From positions 1 through 64,000 of the forward strand of contig NZ_CBDDRA010000012.1 in assembly GCF_965232925.1 (NCBI RefSeq): 64,000 nt of DNA, read 5' to 3'. Position 1 is the stretch's first letter; each line of letters begins with the position of its first letter. The DNA is from Tumidithrix helvetica (GTDB lineage Bacteria; Cyanobacteriota; Cyanobacteriia; Pseudanabaenales; Pseudanabaenaceae). Position numbers and translations under genes: made by a program. Positions 15,494 through 25,676 of this stretch are shown piece after piece. A model generated the notes under the pieces. The model searched no databases, had not been told where the DNA came from, and saw nothing but the letters and a program-made list of their open reading frames with translations.

Positions 15494-18274
15494 TCAGTTG
15501 GTAGCGATCGCCCTGAGATCGATTTCCGCTTTCACGAGATCCATGGCACGCTTTAGGCGAAAACCCACTTTTTCGGAGACGCGCTGCATAGCCACATTCT
15601 CAGGCAAAATTTCTGCGGTGATGCGATCGAGTTTTTCGTCCCGACCAATTTGGATCAGCCGTTGTAGTATCTCCGTACCCAAGCCCTGACGTTGGAAGGA
15701 ATCACTGACCATAATTGAGTACTCCGCCTCATTTACACCATGTTGTCGGCTTAATCGACCTACTGCCAAGATCTCATGGGTTTCTGTATTGGGATTCTTA
15801 TAGTCTGCAACCAGAGCCATCTCGCAATCGTAGTCAATAAAACAGAGGCGCATCAGCCGTTCGTGCGCAATGCGCTGGCTCAGCTTGATTAAATGGAAGT
15901 AGCGAAAATAGACACTTTGCTCCGATAGCGTCTTGTGGAACTGTACTGCCAGAGTTTCATCTTCAGGTCGAATCGGTCGAATTGTCAGTATCGTGCCATC
16001 TTTCAGCGTCCAAGACGACACATATTGCGTGGGATAGGGACGAATTGCCAGTTTTGGCAGGTCATCTTTGCTGACATGAGGTTCGTATAAAACGACACGA
16101 GCATCTAAGGCAAGGAGGGAACCCTTTTCCCCTGGGGATGCCAGCAGTGGATTGATATCAATTTCTTTGATCCAACGTTGTTCCACCACAAGTTGGCTAA
16201 AGCGAACTAGCAATTCCTCTAGCGCGGCAAGATCGACTGGAGGACGTCCGCGCACACCTTTAAGTGCCTTATAGATTTGTGTTTGTTCCATCATGCGTCG
16301 CGCCAAGGTTGTATTAAGGGGCGGTAGCGCGATCGCCCGATCTTTAAACACCTCTACCAGTTGTCCACCCGATCCAAATAGCAGCACTGAGCCAAATTGC
16401 GGGTCGATGCTACTACCGACGATCAACTCGTAACTACCGTCAAGGCGAACCATGGGCTGTACCGTTACCCCCAAGAAATTTTCGCTCCCAGCTTTCTCGC
16501 TTACTGAGGTTTCAATGGCACGATAGGCCCAGCGAACTGCCTCGGCATCCATGAGATTTAACTGTACGCCGCCCACGTCGGTTTTATGGGTAATCGTTTT
16601 AGAGAGTAACTTGAGCACAACTGGAAAACCAAGCAAATTGGCACAATCAACCGCTTCGTCTTCATTCGTTGCAACACAGGATTTAACGGTCGGAATCCCA
16701 TAGGCTGCGAGAATCTGTTTGGATTCTACTTCAGTCATTACAGTGCGACCTTCCCGTCGTACCGTTTCAATTAGTTCCTCGGCGACAGATCGGCTGGGCA
16801 ATCCATCGCGATCTTCCAGTAGGGCAGGGGTTTCGTAGATACCGCGCAAATTATAGCTGTACTGCCACATATAATTGAATACCCGAGCAGCAGAATCAGG
16901 ATAGACATAGGTGGGAATACTAGCACTATTGAGAATGGCTTCACCCGCCATGACTTCGGCTCCTCCCATCCAGCTAGCCAAAATCGGCTTGCCATGCATC
17001 GCCGATCCCCTTTCTTTGATAAAGGTTTTTAAGTGCTCGGCAGTTTGGGTAGGATCGGTCATCGATTGAGGCGTAAGAATCACCAGCAATCCATCGCTAC
17101 CAGGATCTTTCGCAGCTATCTCCAAGGCGTTTGTAAAGCGTTCTGGTTGCGCATCTCCTAGAATATCAATTGGATTGCTATGGCTCCAGTAGGGTGGTAA
17201 TACACGATTTAGATCGGCGATCGCTGACTCTGAGAGTTCCGCCAGTTCACCCCCCGTAGCGGTCAGCATATCAGTTGCTAGCACCCCTGGCCCCCCAGCG
17301 TTGGTAATGATAGTCAGGCGGGGACCTTTAGGACGTGGCTGTTTAGCCAATACCTCTGCCATATTGAACAGTTCCGAAATGCGCGTAACCCTGAGTACGC
17401 CTGAGCGCCGAAAGGCAGCATCGAGAACTTCGTCACTACCCGTTAGCGATCCCGTATGGGAGACTGCTGCCTTCGCTGCGGCTTCGGTGCGCCCCGCTTT
17501 AATCACGATAATTGGCTTGGTCAGAGCCACCTCACGCGCCGCCGAGAGAAACGATCGCGCATCCCCAATCGATTCCATGTAAATCACAATACTTTGAGTG
17601 CGAGGGTCATCGCCGAGATAGTAGATCAGATCGCCCCACCCCACATCCAGCATAGAACCAATGGAAACAAAGGCACTGAACCCAACATTTTCTCGAAAAC
17701 TCCAGTCCAAAATAGATGTACAAAGCGCACCACTCTGACTAATAAAGCCAACATTCCCCGGTCGTGCAATATTTGGGGCGAAGGTCGCATTGAGCCCTGT
17801 ATGAGGGTTCATGATCCCCAGACAGTTGGGACCGATAATTCTCATTCTGCCCCTACGTGCTTGCTCTAGGATCTGGTGCTCTAGTTCGATACCTAATGGG
17901 CCGATTTCCTTGAAGCCCGCCGAGAGAATCACGGCACTCTTGACTCCCGCCTCAACACACTCACTCATGATCCCCGGCACTGTAGAGGCAGGCGTGGCAA
18001 TAATCGCGAGATCGACAGATTCGGGCACGGCAGCAATATTAGGATAAGCTTTAATCCCCATGACACTGTTGCGCTTGGGATTAACAGGATATACTGTGCC
18101 GCCAAAGGGATTGCCGATCAGGTTCCACAATAGGGTGCGTCCCACGCTACCCAGCTGTTCGCTTGCCCCGATCGCAGCGACGGTTTTGGGCGTGAAGATT
18201 GAGCCAAGGGGTTGGTGCTCGGAACGTAGAATGTCATAGGCAGGATCGGTTGTGAATGAGATGGGAGTCTGCAT
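15494..18274 (-). CDS. ADP-forming acyl-CoA ligase (alpha-beta fusion) with C-terminal GNAT domain
   Basis: A protein of 926 residues. Domains in order: CoA-binding Rossmann (about 22-120), succinyl-CoA-ligase-like (about 150-300), a linker domain to about 470, ATP-grasp (about 490-700) and GNAT acetyltransferase (about 760-920; GLGTEILQRLIQIG is the acetyl-CoA loop). This is the architecture of Pat/PatZ-type protein lysine acetyltransferases, which modify acetyl-CoA synthetase and other enzymes. The sequence AAVSHTGSLTGS keeps His273, the residue phosphorylated in ADP-forming acyl-CoA synthetases. From memory, this His is missing in the enteric Pat enzyme, so this protein may keep ligase activity. 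Monocistronic; it converges with DUF3326. Confidence 0.9.
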   Translation of the reverse strand: MQTPISFTTDPAYDILRSEHQPLGSIFTPKTVAAIGASEQLGSVGRTLLWNLIGNPFGGTVYPVNPKRNSVMGIKAYPNIAAVPESVDLAIIATPASTVPGIMSECVEAGVKSAVILSAGFKEIGPLGIELEHQILEQARRGRMRIIGPNCLGIMNPHTGLNATFAPNIARPGNVGFISQSGALCTSILDWSFRENVGFSAFVSIGSMLDVGWGDLIYYLGDDPRTQSIVIYMESIGDARSFLSAAREVALTKPIIVIKAGRTEAAAKAAVSHTGSLTGSDEVLDAAFRRSGVLRVTRISELFNMAEVLAKQPRPKGPRLTIITNAGGPGVLATDMLTATGGELAELSESAIADLNRVLPPYWSHSNPIDILGDAQPERFTNALEIAAKDPGSDGLLVILTPQSMTDPTQTAEHLKTFIKERGSAMHGKPILASWMGGAEVMAGEAILNSASIPTYVYPDSAARVFNYMWQYSYNLRGIYETPALLEDRDGLPSRSVAEELIETVRREGRTVMTEVESKQILAAYGIPTVKSCVATNEDEAVDCANLLGFPVVLKLLSKTITHKTDVGGVQLNLMDAEAVRWAYRAIETSVSEKAGSENFLGVTVQPMVRLDGSYELIVGSSIDPQFGSVLLFGSGGQLVEVFKDRAIALPPLNTTLARRMMEQTQIYKALKGVRGRPPVDLAALEELLVRFSQLVVEQRWIKEIDINPLLASPGEKGSLLALDARVVLYEPHVSKDDLPKLAIRPYPTQYVSSWTLKDGTILTIRPIRPEDETLAVQFHKTLSEQSVYFRYFHLIKLSQRIAHERLMRLCFIDYDCEMALVADYKNPNTETHEILAVGRLSRQHGVNEAEYSIMVSDSFQRQGLGTEILQRLIQIGRDEKLDRITAEILPENVAMQRVSEKVGFRLKRAMDLVKAEIDLRAIATN

Positions 18275-18376
18275 AATTGATAATCCATCTTTATTAGAGC
18301 TAAGACTGTCATTCCTTCGTCTTTAAAAGAGGCGCAAAAAGGATTAAAGAATCGATGAATAAAGTCTATACAACAA

Positions 18377-18628
18377 TTATCTCACCAGTTTGCTTAGTTC
18401 TACTTGGCTTTTTGTAGAGCTATCTCTATGTTGAAATCGTTCAGTCATTAAAAGGCGATCGGTCTTACCTGAGGTATAGTTCTCAATCACCTGAATCTCG
18501 ATCCGATCGTCCTCATCAGAACAAAATTGAAGATATTCAAACGCCTCCGTCTTACGGAACTGCATCGTTGCAACGGGATAAGAGCGCTCTTTAATATTCT
18601 TAGATAAATGTTCCCAAATTCCACTCAT
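18377..18628 (-). CDS. Short hypothetical protein
   Basis: A protein of 83 residues, acidic in the middle (FCSDEDDRIEIQVIENY). I recognise no family and see no membrane segment or metal motif. It lies upstream of and in the same direction as the acyl-CoA ligase fusion, 102 bases from that start. Codon usage looks ordinary for the window, supporting a real but unassigned gene. Confidence 0.55.
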   Translation of the reverse strand: MSGIWEHLSKNIKERSYPVATMQFRKTEAFEYLQFCSDEDDRIEIQVIENYTSGKTDRLLMTERFQHRDSSTKSQVELSKLVR

Positions 18629-18782
18629 AGATACTTTTGGAGATTTTACTAACAGGCATAAGTCATCAGCCTGTCAATAAAATTAAGTGCTGTCAGGGAT
18701 TTTAAACATTATGTAATACATGTACCGCACAGAATCTAAAAGTTGTTGTATGTACAATGATCTGAGCATTTATGAAAACATA

Positions 18783-19634
18783 ATGACTGTGGAATCTTTG
18801 GGTTGGCAGATTGGCGATCGCGCATTTATTTGGGGTAAGCGTACCTATTTGATGGGTGTGCTCAATGTTACGCCTGACAGTTTTAGCGATGGTGGGTTAT
18901 TTGATTCGCCAGAGGCGGCTGTAGCGCAGGCCGATCGCATGGCAGCGCAGGTCGATATCCTAGATATTGGCGGTGAGTCTACAAGACCAGGGGCGATCGC
19001 GATCGATGCCGAACAAGAATTGGCAAGGGTGATTCCTGTAATTGAGGCAATCCGCAAAGCCCATCCGCACTTACCGATTTCGATCGATACGACAAAAGCA
19101 AAGGTGGCGGAGTCCGCCCTGCAAGCAGGTGCAAATGTAATCAATGATGTCTCGGCGGGGAGATTCGATCCTGATATGTTGATGCTGGCAGGAAAATGTC
19201 AGGTTCCCTTGATTCTCATGCATATGCAGGGATCGCCTCGCAGTATGCAATCCGATCCGCAATATAAACATGTGGTTCGAGAAGTCAAACAGTTTTTGGC
19301 AGATGCAATTTCCGTGGCGATCGCCTGTGGATTACCCAAACATCTGATTGCGATCGATCCTGGGATCGGCTTTGGCAAGACCCTAGAGCACAACCTCACG
19401 CTTTTACGAGACTTGGGAGAATTTCGCGAACTTGGTTGCCCCATGCTGGTGGGTGTATCGCGCAAGAGTTTTATCGGTAAGCTTTGCGATCGCCCCAACC
19501 CCAGCGATCGGCTATGGGGAACAGCGGCTGCCTGTACGGCAGCGATCGCAGGCGGTGCAGATATTTTACGCGTGCATGACCCCATCGAGATCGGCGATGT
19601 CTGTCGGGTAGGTGACGCAATTTTTCGTGGCTGA
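18783..19634 (+). CDS. folP: Dihydropteroate synthase
   Basis: A protein of 283 residues from ATG 18783; upstream in-frame starts at 18720 and 18750 give an N-terminus unlike the family. It condenses p-aminobenzoate with dihydropterin pyrophosphate in folate synthesis. The TIM-barrel hallmarks are present: MGVLNVTPDSFSDGG, DIGGESTRPGA, ISIDTTKAKVAE, NDVSAGRFD, LMHMQGSP, DPGIGFGKT, VGVSRKSFIGKL and the C-terminal RVHDP. The start sits close to a stretch with weak promoter-like AT content. Confidence 0.96.
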   Translation: MTVESLGWQIGDRAFIWGKRTYLMGVLNVTPDSFSDGGLFDSPEAAVAQADRMAAQVDILDIGGESTRPGAIAIDAEQELARVIPVIEAIRKAHPHLPISIDTTKAKVAESALQAGANVINDVSAGRFDPDMLMLAGKCQVPLILMHMQGSPRSMQSDPQYKHVVREVKQFLADAISVAIACGLPKHLIAIDPGIGFGKTLEHNLTLLRDLGEFRELGCPMLVGVSRKSFIGKLCDRPNPSDRLWGTAAACTAAIAGGADILRVHDPIEIGDVCRVGDAIFRG

Positions 19635-19764
19635 TCGTGCATCCCTTAGCAAGAACTCAAACCAAAGAACGTTCACCGTGATGTGTTCTCTAGGTAACAA
19701 TTCAGTTAAAATAACCAGATAGAGATAACTCAAATTTATTGTAGTGTTGGGAGCAAGGACATAA

Positions 19765-20883
19765 GTGCCCAAGGATATAAAGCCCAAGGCAAAACATCTA
19801 CTGATTGGCTCAACAAGGGCTGGTAGTGGTAAGTCATCGACAGTACTGGGGCTGGCAAAGCATTTGCAAGAAAGGGGAATTCAGATTGGCTATGGCAAGC
19901 CACTAGGGACGTTTGTCACTAAGGATTTGCCTGAATCCGTCCAAACCCTAGAAGCAGATGTGGCATTTATTACCCAAACCCTCAATCTACCGCCAACTTG
20001 TTCGCGACCGACGCTGCTAAATCTAGACAAGCCCACGATCTTAGGTCGCTTGTTGGGAAAAGACACTAAAGACTATCGCGCCGAACTGAGTCAATACAAC
20101 CAAAACTTAGATGGCGAGTTGATTTTGGTCGAAGCTCCTGCCAATACAGCGGAGGGGGCTTTATTCGGTCTATCTTTGCATGAGATGTCCGATCTGTTAG
20201 ATGCACCCATTTTATTAGTCATGCGGTTTGGTTCCTTACTCGTGATCGATCATGTCTTGGCTGCGAAACAAAGGCTAGGCGATCGCCTATTGGGGGTTGT
20301 AATCAATGGTATTCCCGAAGATCAGCGCGAAAATGCTATCGAAGTCATGCAGCCCTATCTCGAATCTCTAGGCATTCCTGTCTTGGCGATGATGCCTGAA
20401 AATCGCATTCTTAGAAGCGTGAGCGTGTCTGAGTTGATCGATCAACTCGGAGCAACGGTATTATGCCGCCCTGAAAACATCAACTTTGATAGTGTGATGG
20501 TTGAGGAGTTAAAAATTGGGGCAATGGATGTCAATTCGGCGCAGATCTTTTTCCGCAAGTCCTATAACAAGGCTGTGATCACAGGCAGCAATCGGATCGA
20601 CCTACAACTGGCTGCTTTAGAAACCTCAACCAACTGCCTCATTCTCACGGGACCACCGATGCTGAGTGGCGATGTTTCCCATCGGGCGAACGAGTTGGGC
20701 GTCCCCGTACTGGCTGTGAATAAAGACACCTTGACTACAGTGGAAATTATTGAAGCTTGTCTCGGTCAGGTACGCTTACACGAAGGCGTGAAGGTCGATA
20801 GCATCTGTTCCATGATGAAAGAATATTTTCAGTTCGATCGCTTACTGACCATCTTGGGACTTGAGCCTGTTTTGTCTGCTTAG
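19765..20883 (+). CDS. BioD-like/DRTGG-domain protein (phosphotransacetylase-family annotation)
   Basis: A protein of 372 residues from GTG 19765. Residues about 10-200 are a dethiobiotin-synthetase-like P-loop domain: GSTRAGSGKSS is the P-loop, and VEAPANTAEG and VINGIPEDQ follow. Residues about 215-330 form a DRTGG domain, the module found in the N-terminal part of long phosphotransacetylases. The catalytic phosphotransacetylase domain itself is absent. Databases usually name such proteins phosphotransacetylase family, but no transacetylase activity should be assumed; a regulatory nucleotide-binding role is plausible. It ends 114 bases before argS. Confidence 0.82.
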   Translation: MPKDIKPKAKHLLIGSTRAGSGKSSTVLGLAKHLQERGIQIGYGKPLGTFVTKDLPESVQTLEADVAFITQTLNLPPTCSRPTLLNLDKPTILGRLLGKDTKDYRAELSQYNQNLDGELILVEAPANTAEGALFGLSLHEMSDLLDAPILLVMRFGSLLVIDHVLAAKQRLGDRLLGVVINGIPEDQRENAIEVMQPYLESLGIPVLAMMPENRILRSVSVSELIDQLGATVLCRPENINFDSVMVEELKIGAMDVNSAQIFFRKSYNKAVITGSNRIDLQLAALETSTNCLILTGPPMLSGDVSHRANELGVPVLAVNKDTLTTVEIIEACLGQVRLHEGVKVDSICSMMKEYFQFDRLLTILGLEPVLSA

Positions 20884-20997
20884 GATCGTGAATTTAATCA
20901 CTCCGAATTCTTGCGTAAGATGAGCTAACGCATATGGGATTGATCCGAATTCGATCCCATTTTATTTCCATTCCTTAGAAGCCTTATTACGGAACGA

Positions 20998-22770
20998 ATG
21001 TCTACTTCAATTTTATCTGAGTTAAAAGCAAGATTTACAGAGGCTTGTTTGAAAGCGTTTGAGGGAACAGACGCAGCCTTAGATCGGGAATTTGCTGCAA
21101 ACTTCGATCCTTCGGTTACGCCTGCCAAAGATACGAAGTTTGGTGACTATCAATGTAATGCCGCCTTGGGACTCACGAAAAAGCTAAAAAAGAAGCCCCA
21201 CGATATTGCCGCTCAGATTATCGAACATCTCTATGTCAGCGATCTTTGCGAACCACCCACTATCGCGGGGCCTGGTTTTATCAATCTTTTCCTCAAGCGT
21301 GACTTTATCGAAGCGCAAATGGTGGTGATGCAAAAGAGCGATCGCTTAGGCATTGCCCCCACAGACAAACCTCAGCGCGTCATCGTCGATTTCTCTAGTC
21401 CTAACATTGCCAAAGAGATGCATGTCGGACATCTGCGATCGACGATTATTGGCGATAGCATTGCCCGCATTCTGGAATTTCAAGGTCATGATGTCCTACG
21501 GCTAAACCATGTGGGGGATTGGGGTACGCAGTTTGGCATGTTGATTACCTATCTCAAGGAAGCCTATCCCGATGCCCTGACCAAATCAGATGCGCTGGCA
21601 TTAGGCGATTTGGTGACGCTCTATCGCGAAGCTAAAAAACGCTTCGATCTAGATCCTGAATTTAAAGACGCATCTCGTTTAGCGGTGGTGGATTTGCAGT
21701 CAGGGCAACCTGAGGCAACCAAAGCTTGGCAGCTACTCTGCGAACAGTCTCGCCGTGAATTTCAGAAGCTCTATGATGCCCTAGATATTCAACTGATCGA
21801 GCGTGGGGAATCCTTCTATAATTCCTTTTTAGGAAATGTGGTTGAGGACTTGCAACAACTCGGTCTATTGCAAAAAGACCAAGGCGCATTATGCGTGTTT
21901 TTAGAAGGCTTTACGAATAAGGAAGGCGAACCCCTCCCTTTAATCGTGCAGAAATCCGATGGAGCCTATAACTATGCCACCACTGACTTAGCAGCCTTGC
22001 GTTATCGGATTACCCAAGACAAAGCCGATCGCATCATTTACGTCACGGATATGGGGCAGTCTGGACATTTTGCCCAAGTCTTTCAAGTTGCCAAGCGTGC
22101 AGGATGGTTGCCAGATTCCATGCCAGTTACCCATGTCGCTTTTGGTCTGGTTTTGGGCGAAGATGGCAAAAAGCTCAAGACGCGATCGGGCGATACGATA
22201 ACCCTAAAGAGCCTACTTGACGAAGCGATCGACCGCGCCCAAATCGATATCGAAGCCCGTAACCCAGAGGCAGCCAAAGAATTTAAGCAAGAAGTTGCCC
22301 AAGCCGTGGGATTAGGGGCAGTGAAGTATGCCGATCTGTCCCAAAATCGCACGAGCGATTATCGCTTCAGCTTTGACAAGATGTTAGCACTTCAGGGCAA
22401 TACGGCTCCCTATATGCTCTATGCCTATGTACGCGTTAGGGGAATTGGACGCAAAGGAGAGATTGATTTCGACAGCTTAGAAAGCTCTCAGTCTATTCAT
22501 CTCACCACAGAGCCCGAACTTGTCTTGGCGAAACATTTGCTACAACTCGCAGAGGTGATTGAAGCTGTGGGAGAAGATTTATTTCCCAATCGTCTCTGCC
22601 AATATCTATTTGAACTAAGTCAGAAGTTTAATCAATTTTTTGAACAATGCCCCGTGCTTGATTCACCAGAACCAGAGCGAACTTCGCGCCTTTGTCTCTG
22701 TCACATCACGGCAAAAACCTTGAAACTAGGACTCAATTTATTGGGTATCAAAGTCCTAGAGAGAATGTAG
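20998..22770 (+). CDS. argS: Arginine--tRNA ligase
   Basis: A protein of 590 residues, full length for the class Ia enzyme that charges tRNA-Arg. It has an additional N-terminal domain (to about residue 105, with GPGFINLFLKRDF), the HIGH-type motif in SSPNIAKEMHVGHLRST, the KMSK-like EDGKKLKTRSGD, and a C-terminal DALR domain with PYMLYAYVRVRGIGRKG. It presumably charges the tRNA-Arg(CCG) in this window among others. A catalytically empty relative lies at 4784. Confidence 0.97.
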   Translation: MSTSILSELKARFTEACLKAFEGTDAALDREFAANFDPSVTPAKDTKFGDYQCNAALGLTKKLKKKPHDIAAQIIEHLYVSDLCEPPTIAGPGFINLFLKRDFIEAQMVVMQKSDRLGIAPTDKPQRVIVDFSSPNIAKEMHVGHLRSTIIGDSIARILEFQGHDVLRLNHVGDWGTQFGMLITYLKEAYPDALTKSDALALGDLVTLYREAKKRFDLDPEFKDASRLAVVDLQSGQPEATKAWQLLCEQSRREFQKLYDALDIQLIERGESFYNSFLGNVVEDLQQLGLLQKDQGALCVFLEGFTNKEGEPLPLIVQKSDGAYNYATTDLAALRYRITQDKADRIIYVTDMGQSGHFAQVFQVAKRAGWLPDSMPVTHVAFGLVLGEDGKKLKTRSGDTITLKSLLDEAIDRAQIDIEARNPEAAKEFKQEVAQAVGLGAVKYADLSQNRTSDYRFSFDKMLALQGNTAPYMLYAYVRVRGIGRKGEIDFDSLESSQSIHLTTEPELVLAKHLLQLAEVIEAVGEDLFPNRLCQYLFELSQKFNQFFEQCPVLDSPEPERTSRLCLCHITAKTLKLGLNLLGIKVLERM

Positions 22771-22787
22771 ATCGCAATGGTATTAGA

Positions 22788-24074
22788 CTAAACTAAAGTC
22801 CCTAAAGCTTCAGCAGAGCCAACGACAGAGACAGCAGGTGTGACAAAATAAGTTTGCGCTGCTTGTTGAATTTCACTGACCGTGACCGATTCGATCAGGG
22901 TAACGAAGTCGAGATCGAATGCCACACCCAGTTCTAGGACTTCATACCAACCAAACACTTGGGCGATCTGGCTATTAGTCTGTTTTCCCAAGGCATATTG
23001 TCCTAAAAGCTTACTTTTAGAAATCTCTAAGTCATCTAGATCGAGTATTTCATGGATGAGGCGATCGCATTCTGCTTTTAGTCCCTTGAGGGCAATATCG
23101 GCATTATGCGGTGCGGTACCCATATAGGTGACGAATTGAGACAACTCTAGGCGCGTTGGATAAAAGGCTGAGACTTCGTAGGCGAGTCCGCGTTTTTCGC
23201 GCAGTTCCACAAACAGACGGCTAGAAAGACCGTTGCCCAAGTAGGTTGTAATTAATTTGAGCGCCCCATAGTCTTTTGAGTTCACGGCTGGCGCACGATA
23301 ACCTAGCATGACGATCGCCTGTTGCGTGTCCTGTTCTGACAACATGCGTTTGGGCTGAAATGGAGACATCTCAATGATGGGTGGCGTAACTTGGGTCTGA
23401 GGTTGCCAATCACCAAAGGTTTCTTCTACTAGGGCTAAGGCTTGTTCGGGTGTAATTCTTCCCGCAATGCTAATCACCATCCGATCGGGGCGAAAATGGG
23501 TCTGATGATAAGCGAATAGATCGGATTGTTCAATTTCATCGACTGTTAGTTCTGTACCTAATGCCGAGAACCCATAGGGATGATCGCCATACATAAGTTT
23601 TTGCAGGTGATCGTAGGCAATACTAAAGGGGCGTTCTTGCTGCGATCGAATCGCTTGAATCGTGAGACGGCGCTCTAGCTCTAGCTCGGTGAGGGGAAAA
23701 GTCGGCGATCGCAAAATTTCGGCGGCTAAGGTCAAAATTGTGGCAAAGTCAGCCGAAATCGTTTTAATGCTGAGCAAAAAGTAATCGGGGGAAGCTTCCG
23801 TTCCTAGCGAAGCACCGATGGATTCGATCTGTTCGGCAATCTCTTGAGAAGAATGATTAATCGTGCCTTTGGTGAGTAAAGAGGAAACCAAATGGGATAT
23901 ACCAGCGAGATTGGAGGTTTCTACCCTTGTTCCCCCTTTAAAAAAGCAACGTGCCGCAATGATATCTGCCGTTGGGTTTTCCACCACCAAAACCACAATA
24001 CCGTTAGGGAGAACCATGCGGTAGGTTTGGCGTTTCAAAATTTCAGGTGAGACCTTAGGTAAAGCATCCGTCAT
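22788..24074 (-). CDS. M16-family peptidase, non-catalytic subunit
   Basis: A protein of 428 residues with the two-lobed M16 (insulinase/mitochondrial processing peptidase) fold. At the position of the zinc-binding HxxEH motif it has HLVSS within GISHLVSSLLTKGT, so the catalytic Glu and second His are gone. The second half carries KRGLAYEVSAFYP, the Arg/Tyr element typical of the partner subunit. With the intact M16 gene 71 bases upstream on the same strand, it probably forms a heterodimer, as in bacterial MPP-like pairs. Probable operon order: catalytic gene first, this gene second. Confidence 0.92.
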   Translation of the reverse strand: MTDALPKVSPEILKRQTYRMVLPNGIVVLVVENPTADIIAARCFFKGGTRVETSNLAGISHLVSSLLTKGTINHSSQEIAEQIESIGASLGTEASPDYFLLSIKTISADFATILTLAAEILRSPTFPLTELELERRLTIQAIRSQQERPFSIAYDHLQKLMYGDHPYGFSALGTELTVDEIEQSDLFAYHQTHFRPDRMVISIAGRITPEQALALVEETFGDWQPQTQVTPPIIEMSPFQPKRMLSEQDTQQAIVMLGYRAPAVNSKDYGALKLITTYLGNGLSSRLFVELREKRGLAYEVSAFYPTRLELSQFVTYMGTAPHNADIALKGLKAECDRLIHEILDLDDLEISKSKLLGQYALGKQTNSQIAQVFGWYEVLELGVAFDLDFVTLIESVTVSEIQQAAQTYFVTPAVSVVGSAEALGTLV

Positions 24075-24145
24075 CTGTTCAATGTTCGCTCATAATCGAT
24101 CCCAAAACTATACAAAAAATGCGTCACTTTAACCTTCAAAGACCT

Positions 24146-25498
24146 TCAAATGGGTATTAAGCTTGCGATCGCATAATGTTCTGGGGACAGATATTTTTGC
24201 GCTAAAGCTTTGATATCAGAGGGTTGCACTCGCCTAATTAGATCGCAATAGATGGTTGCCCAGTTAGCGCATAGGTCTTCACAGCCCAGTAAGCCATGGT
24301 AACCCAAAAAGCTAGCGAGTTGGTTGGGGGACTCTAGGGAAAAGGCGAAATTGTTACAGAGCGATCGCTTGGCTCGATCTAATTCGGCATCCGTGACCAA
24401 GGTTGTCGATAGTTGCGCTACGTGATGCAAGATTTTATGCTCCACAGGTTCGAGATAGCTGTCATCCAGATAGGCACTAATGGTAAAGAGTCCTGGTTCT
24501 TTCTGCATCGTGAACCCACTACCAATATCCTGTACCCAGCCTAGCTCTTCCCGCAACTCTCGCACGAGTCGTGAAGAACGACCTTCTGCCAAAATCACGG
24601 AAATCAGTTCGAGACATAGGGCATCCTCAAGCGAGTCTACACTGGCTCCCAGCCATGCCATGGTTAAACGACTGTGCTGTAGTCGAGGCAATTGTTCTTG
24701 GTGTCTGCGAATCCCTGTTATGTTGACTTTAGCTTTAGGGCGATCGTTCGCTACATTCATGGGAGCATGCACTTGAGAAGCAGCAATCGTGGCATCCATG
24801 GAAAGACTTACAAAAGCATCGCGATGCTCGAAGGCGGCGCTGACAATTTCTACTGCCTCTGCTTGAGCGATCGCGCCAACGATAGCCACCGTCATCTGTT
24901 TGGGATGATAGTGATGGCGATGATAGGCACGCATTTGTGCTGGGGTCAACTGCTCTAAGACTTCGACAGAGCCCAGTACGGAACGGCTATAGGGATGGTT
25001 TTCATAGACGGTTTCCATCAATTGTTGATAGGCAAGCCAATCAGGATCGTCAAGGGCTTGGCGGATTTCTTCGATCACAACCTGTCGCTCTTGGTCAAAC
25101 TCATCATCGGGAATGCTGGCATTGAGCAGCATATCGGCAAGATAGGGGAGTGTTAGGCTGAAGTGGTTGGCTGCAGTTGTGAACATGAAATGGGTGTAGT
25201 CAAGACTGGTCGCAGCATTGGCGATACCACCCTGTGACTCAATCACAATGTCAAATTCCCCTGGTAAAATATTTTGCGTTCCCTTAAAGATCATGTGCTC
25301 TAAAAAATGAGCCATACCTGCCCATTCTTCTGGCTCAGATGTAGTTCCAGCCTGAACCCATATATCTACAGATACAACAGCGGTTGTGGGAATCTCTTGA
25401 TGAATTAATGTTAGACCGTTTTCAAGTTTGAGAAAAGTTGCCCCTGACTCAGCTTTCTCTAGTTTGATTTCTTCTATCTTCTCGCAGATTACTGGCAC
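24146..25498 (-). CDS. M16-family zinc metallopeptidase, catalytic subunit
   Basis: A protein of 450 residues from a GTG start. The zinc site HFLEH is intact in GMAHFLEHMIFKGT at about residue 62-75, with the downstream Glu in EEIRQALDDPD. The fold is the same as that of the following gene, which has lost the motif. Together they resemble the processing-peptidase-like pairs of bacteria, which degrade peptides or process precursors. The last residues of this gene lie 71 bases from the partner start. Confidence 0.93.
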   Translation of the reverse strand: MPVICEKIEEIKLEKAESGATFLKLENGLTLIHQEIPTTAVVSVDIWVQAGTTSEPEEWAGMAHFLEHMIFKGTQNILPGEFDIVIESQGGIANAATSLDYTHFMFTTAANHFSLTLPYLADMLLNASIPDDEFDQERQVVIEEIRQALDDPDWLAYQQLMETVYENHPYSRSVLGSVEVLEQLTPAQMRAYHRHHYHPKQMTVAIVGAIAQAEAVEIVSAAFEHRDAFVSLSMDATIAASQVHAPMNVANDRPKAKVNITGIRRHQEQLPRLQHSRLTMAWLGASVDSLEDALCLELISVILAEGRSSRLVRELREELGWVQDIGSGFTMQKEPGLFTISAYLDDSYLEPVEHKILHHVAQLSTTLVTDAELDRAKRSLCNNFAFSLESPNQLASFLGYHGLLGCEDLCANWATIYCDLIRRVQPSDIKALAQKYLSPEHYAIASLIPI

Positions 25499-25545
25499 AG
25501 TTTGCGTTCATAATAGGTCGTTAATCTATCCATTATCTGGCATTA

Positions 25546-25590
25546 ACACGCTCACATAGTATTCAATGATACATAGTCACACGCTCACAT
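25546..25590. repeat. Pair of 12-base direct repeats between divergent genes
   Basis: ACACGCTCACAT occurs at 25546-25557 and again at 25579-25590, start-to-start spacing 33 bases, about three helical turns. They lie between the divergent M16 and Nudix genes, so they could be a paired operator. No matching regulator is known to me. Confidence 0.6.
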
Positions 25591-25676
25591 TTTTATCGTA
25601 TTTTGGCAACAATCATGCCCATAATAATTTTGAGTGAGTTCAACAGTTTTGGTCCGATCGGTTTTTGGCGAACTTT

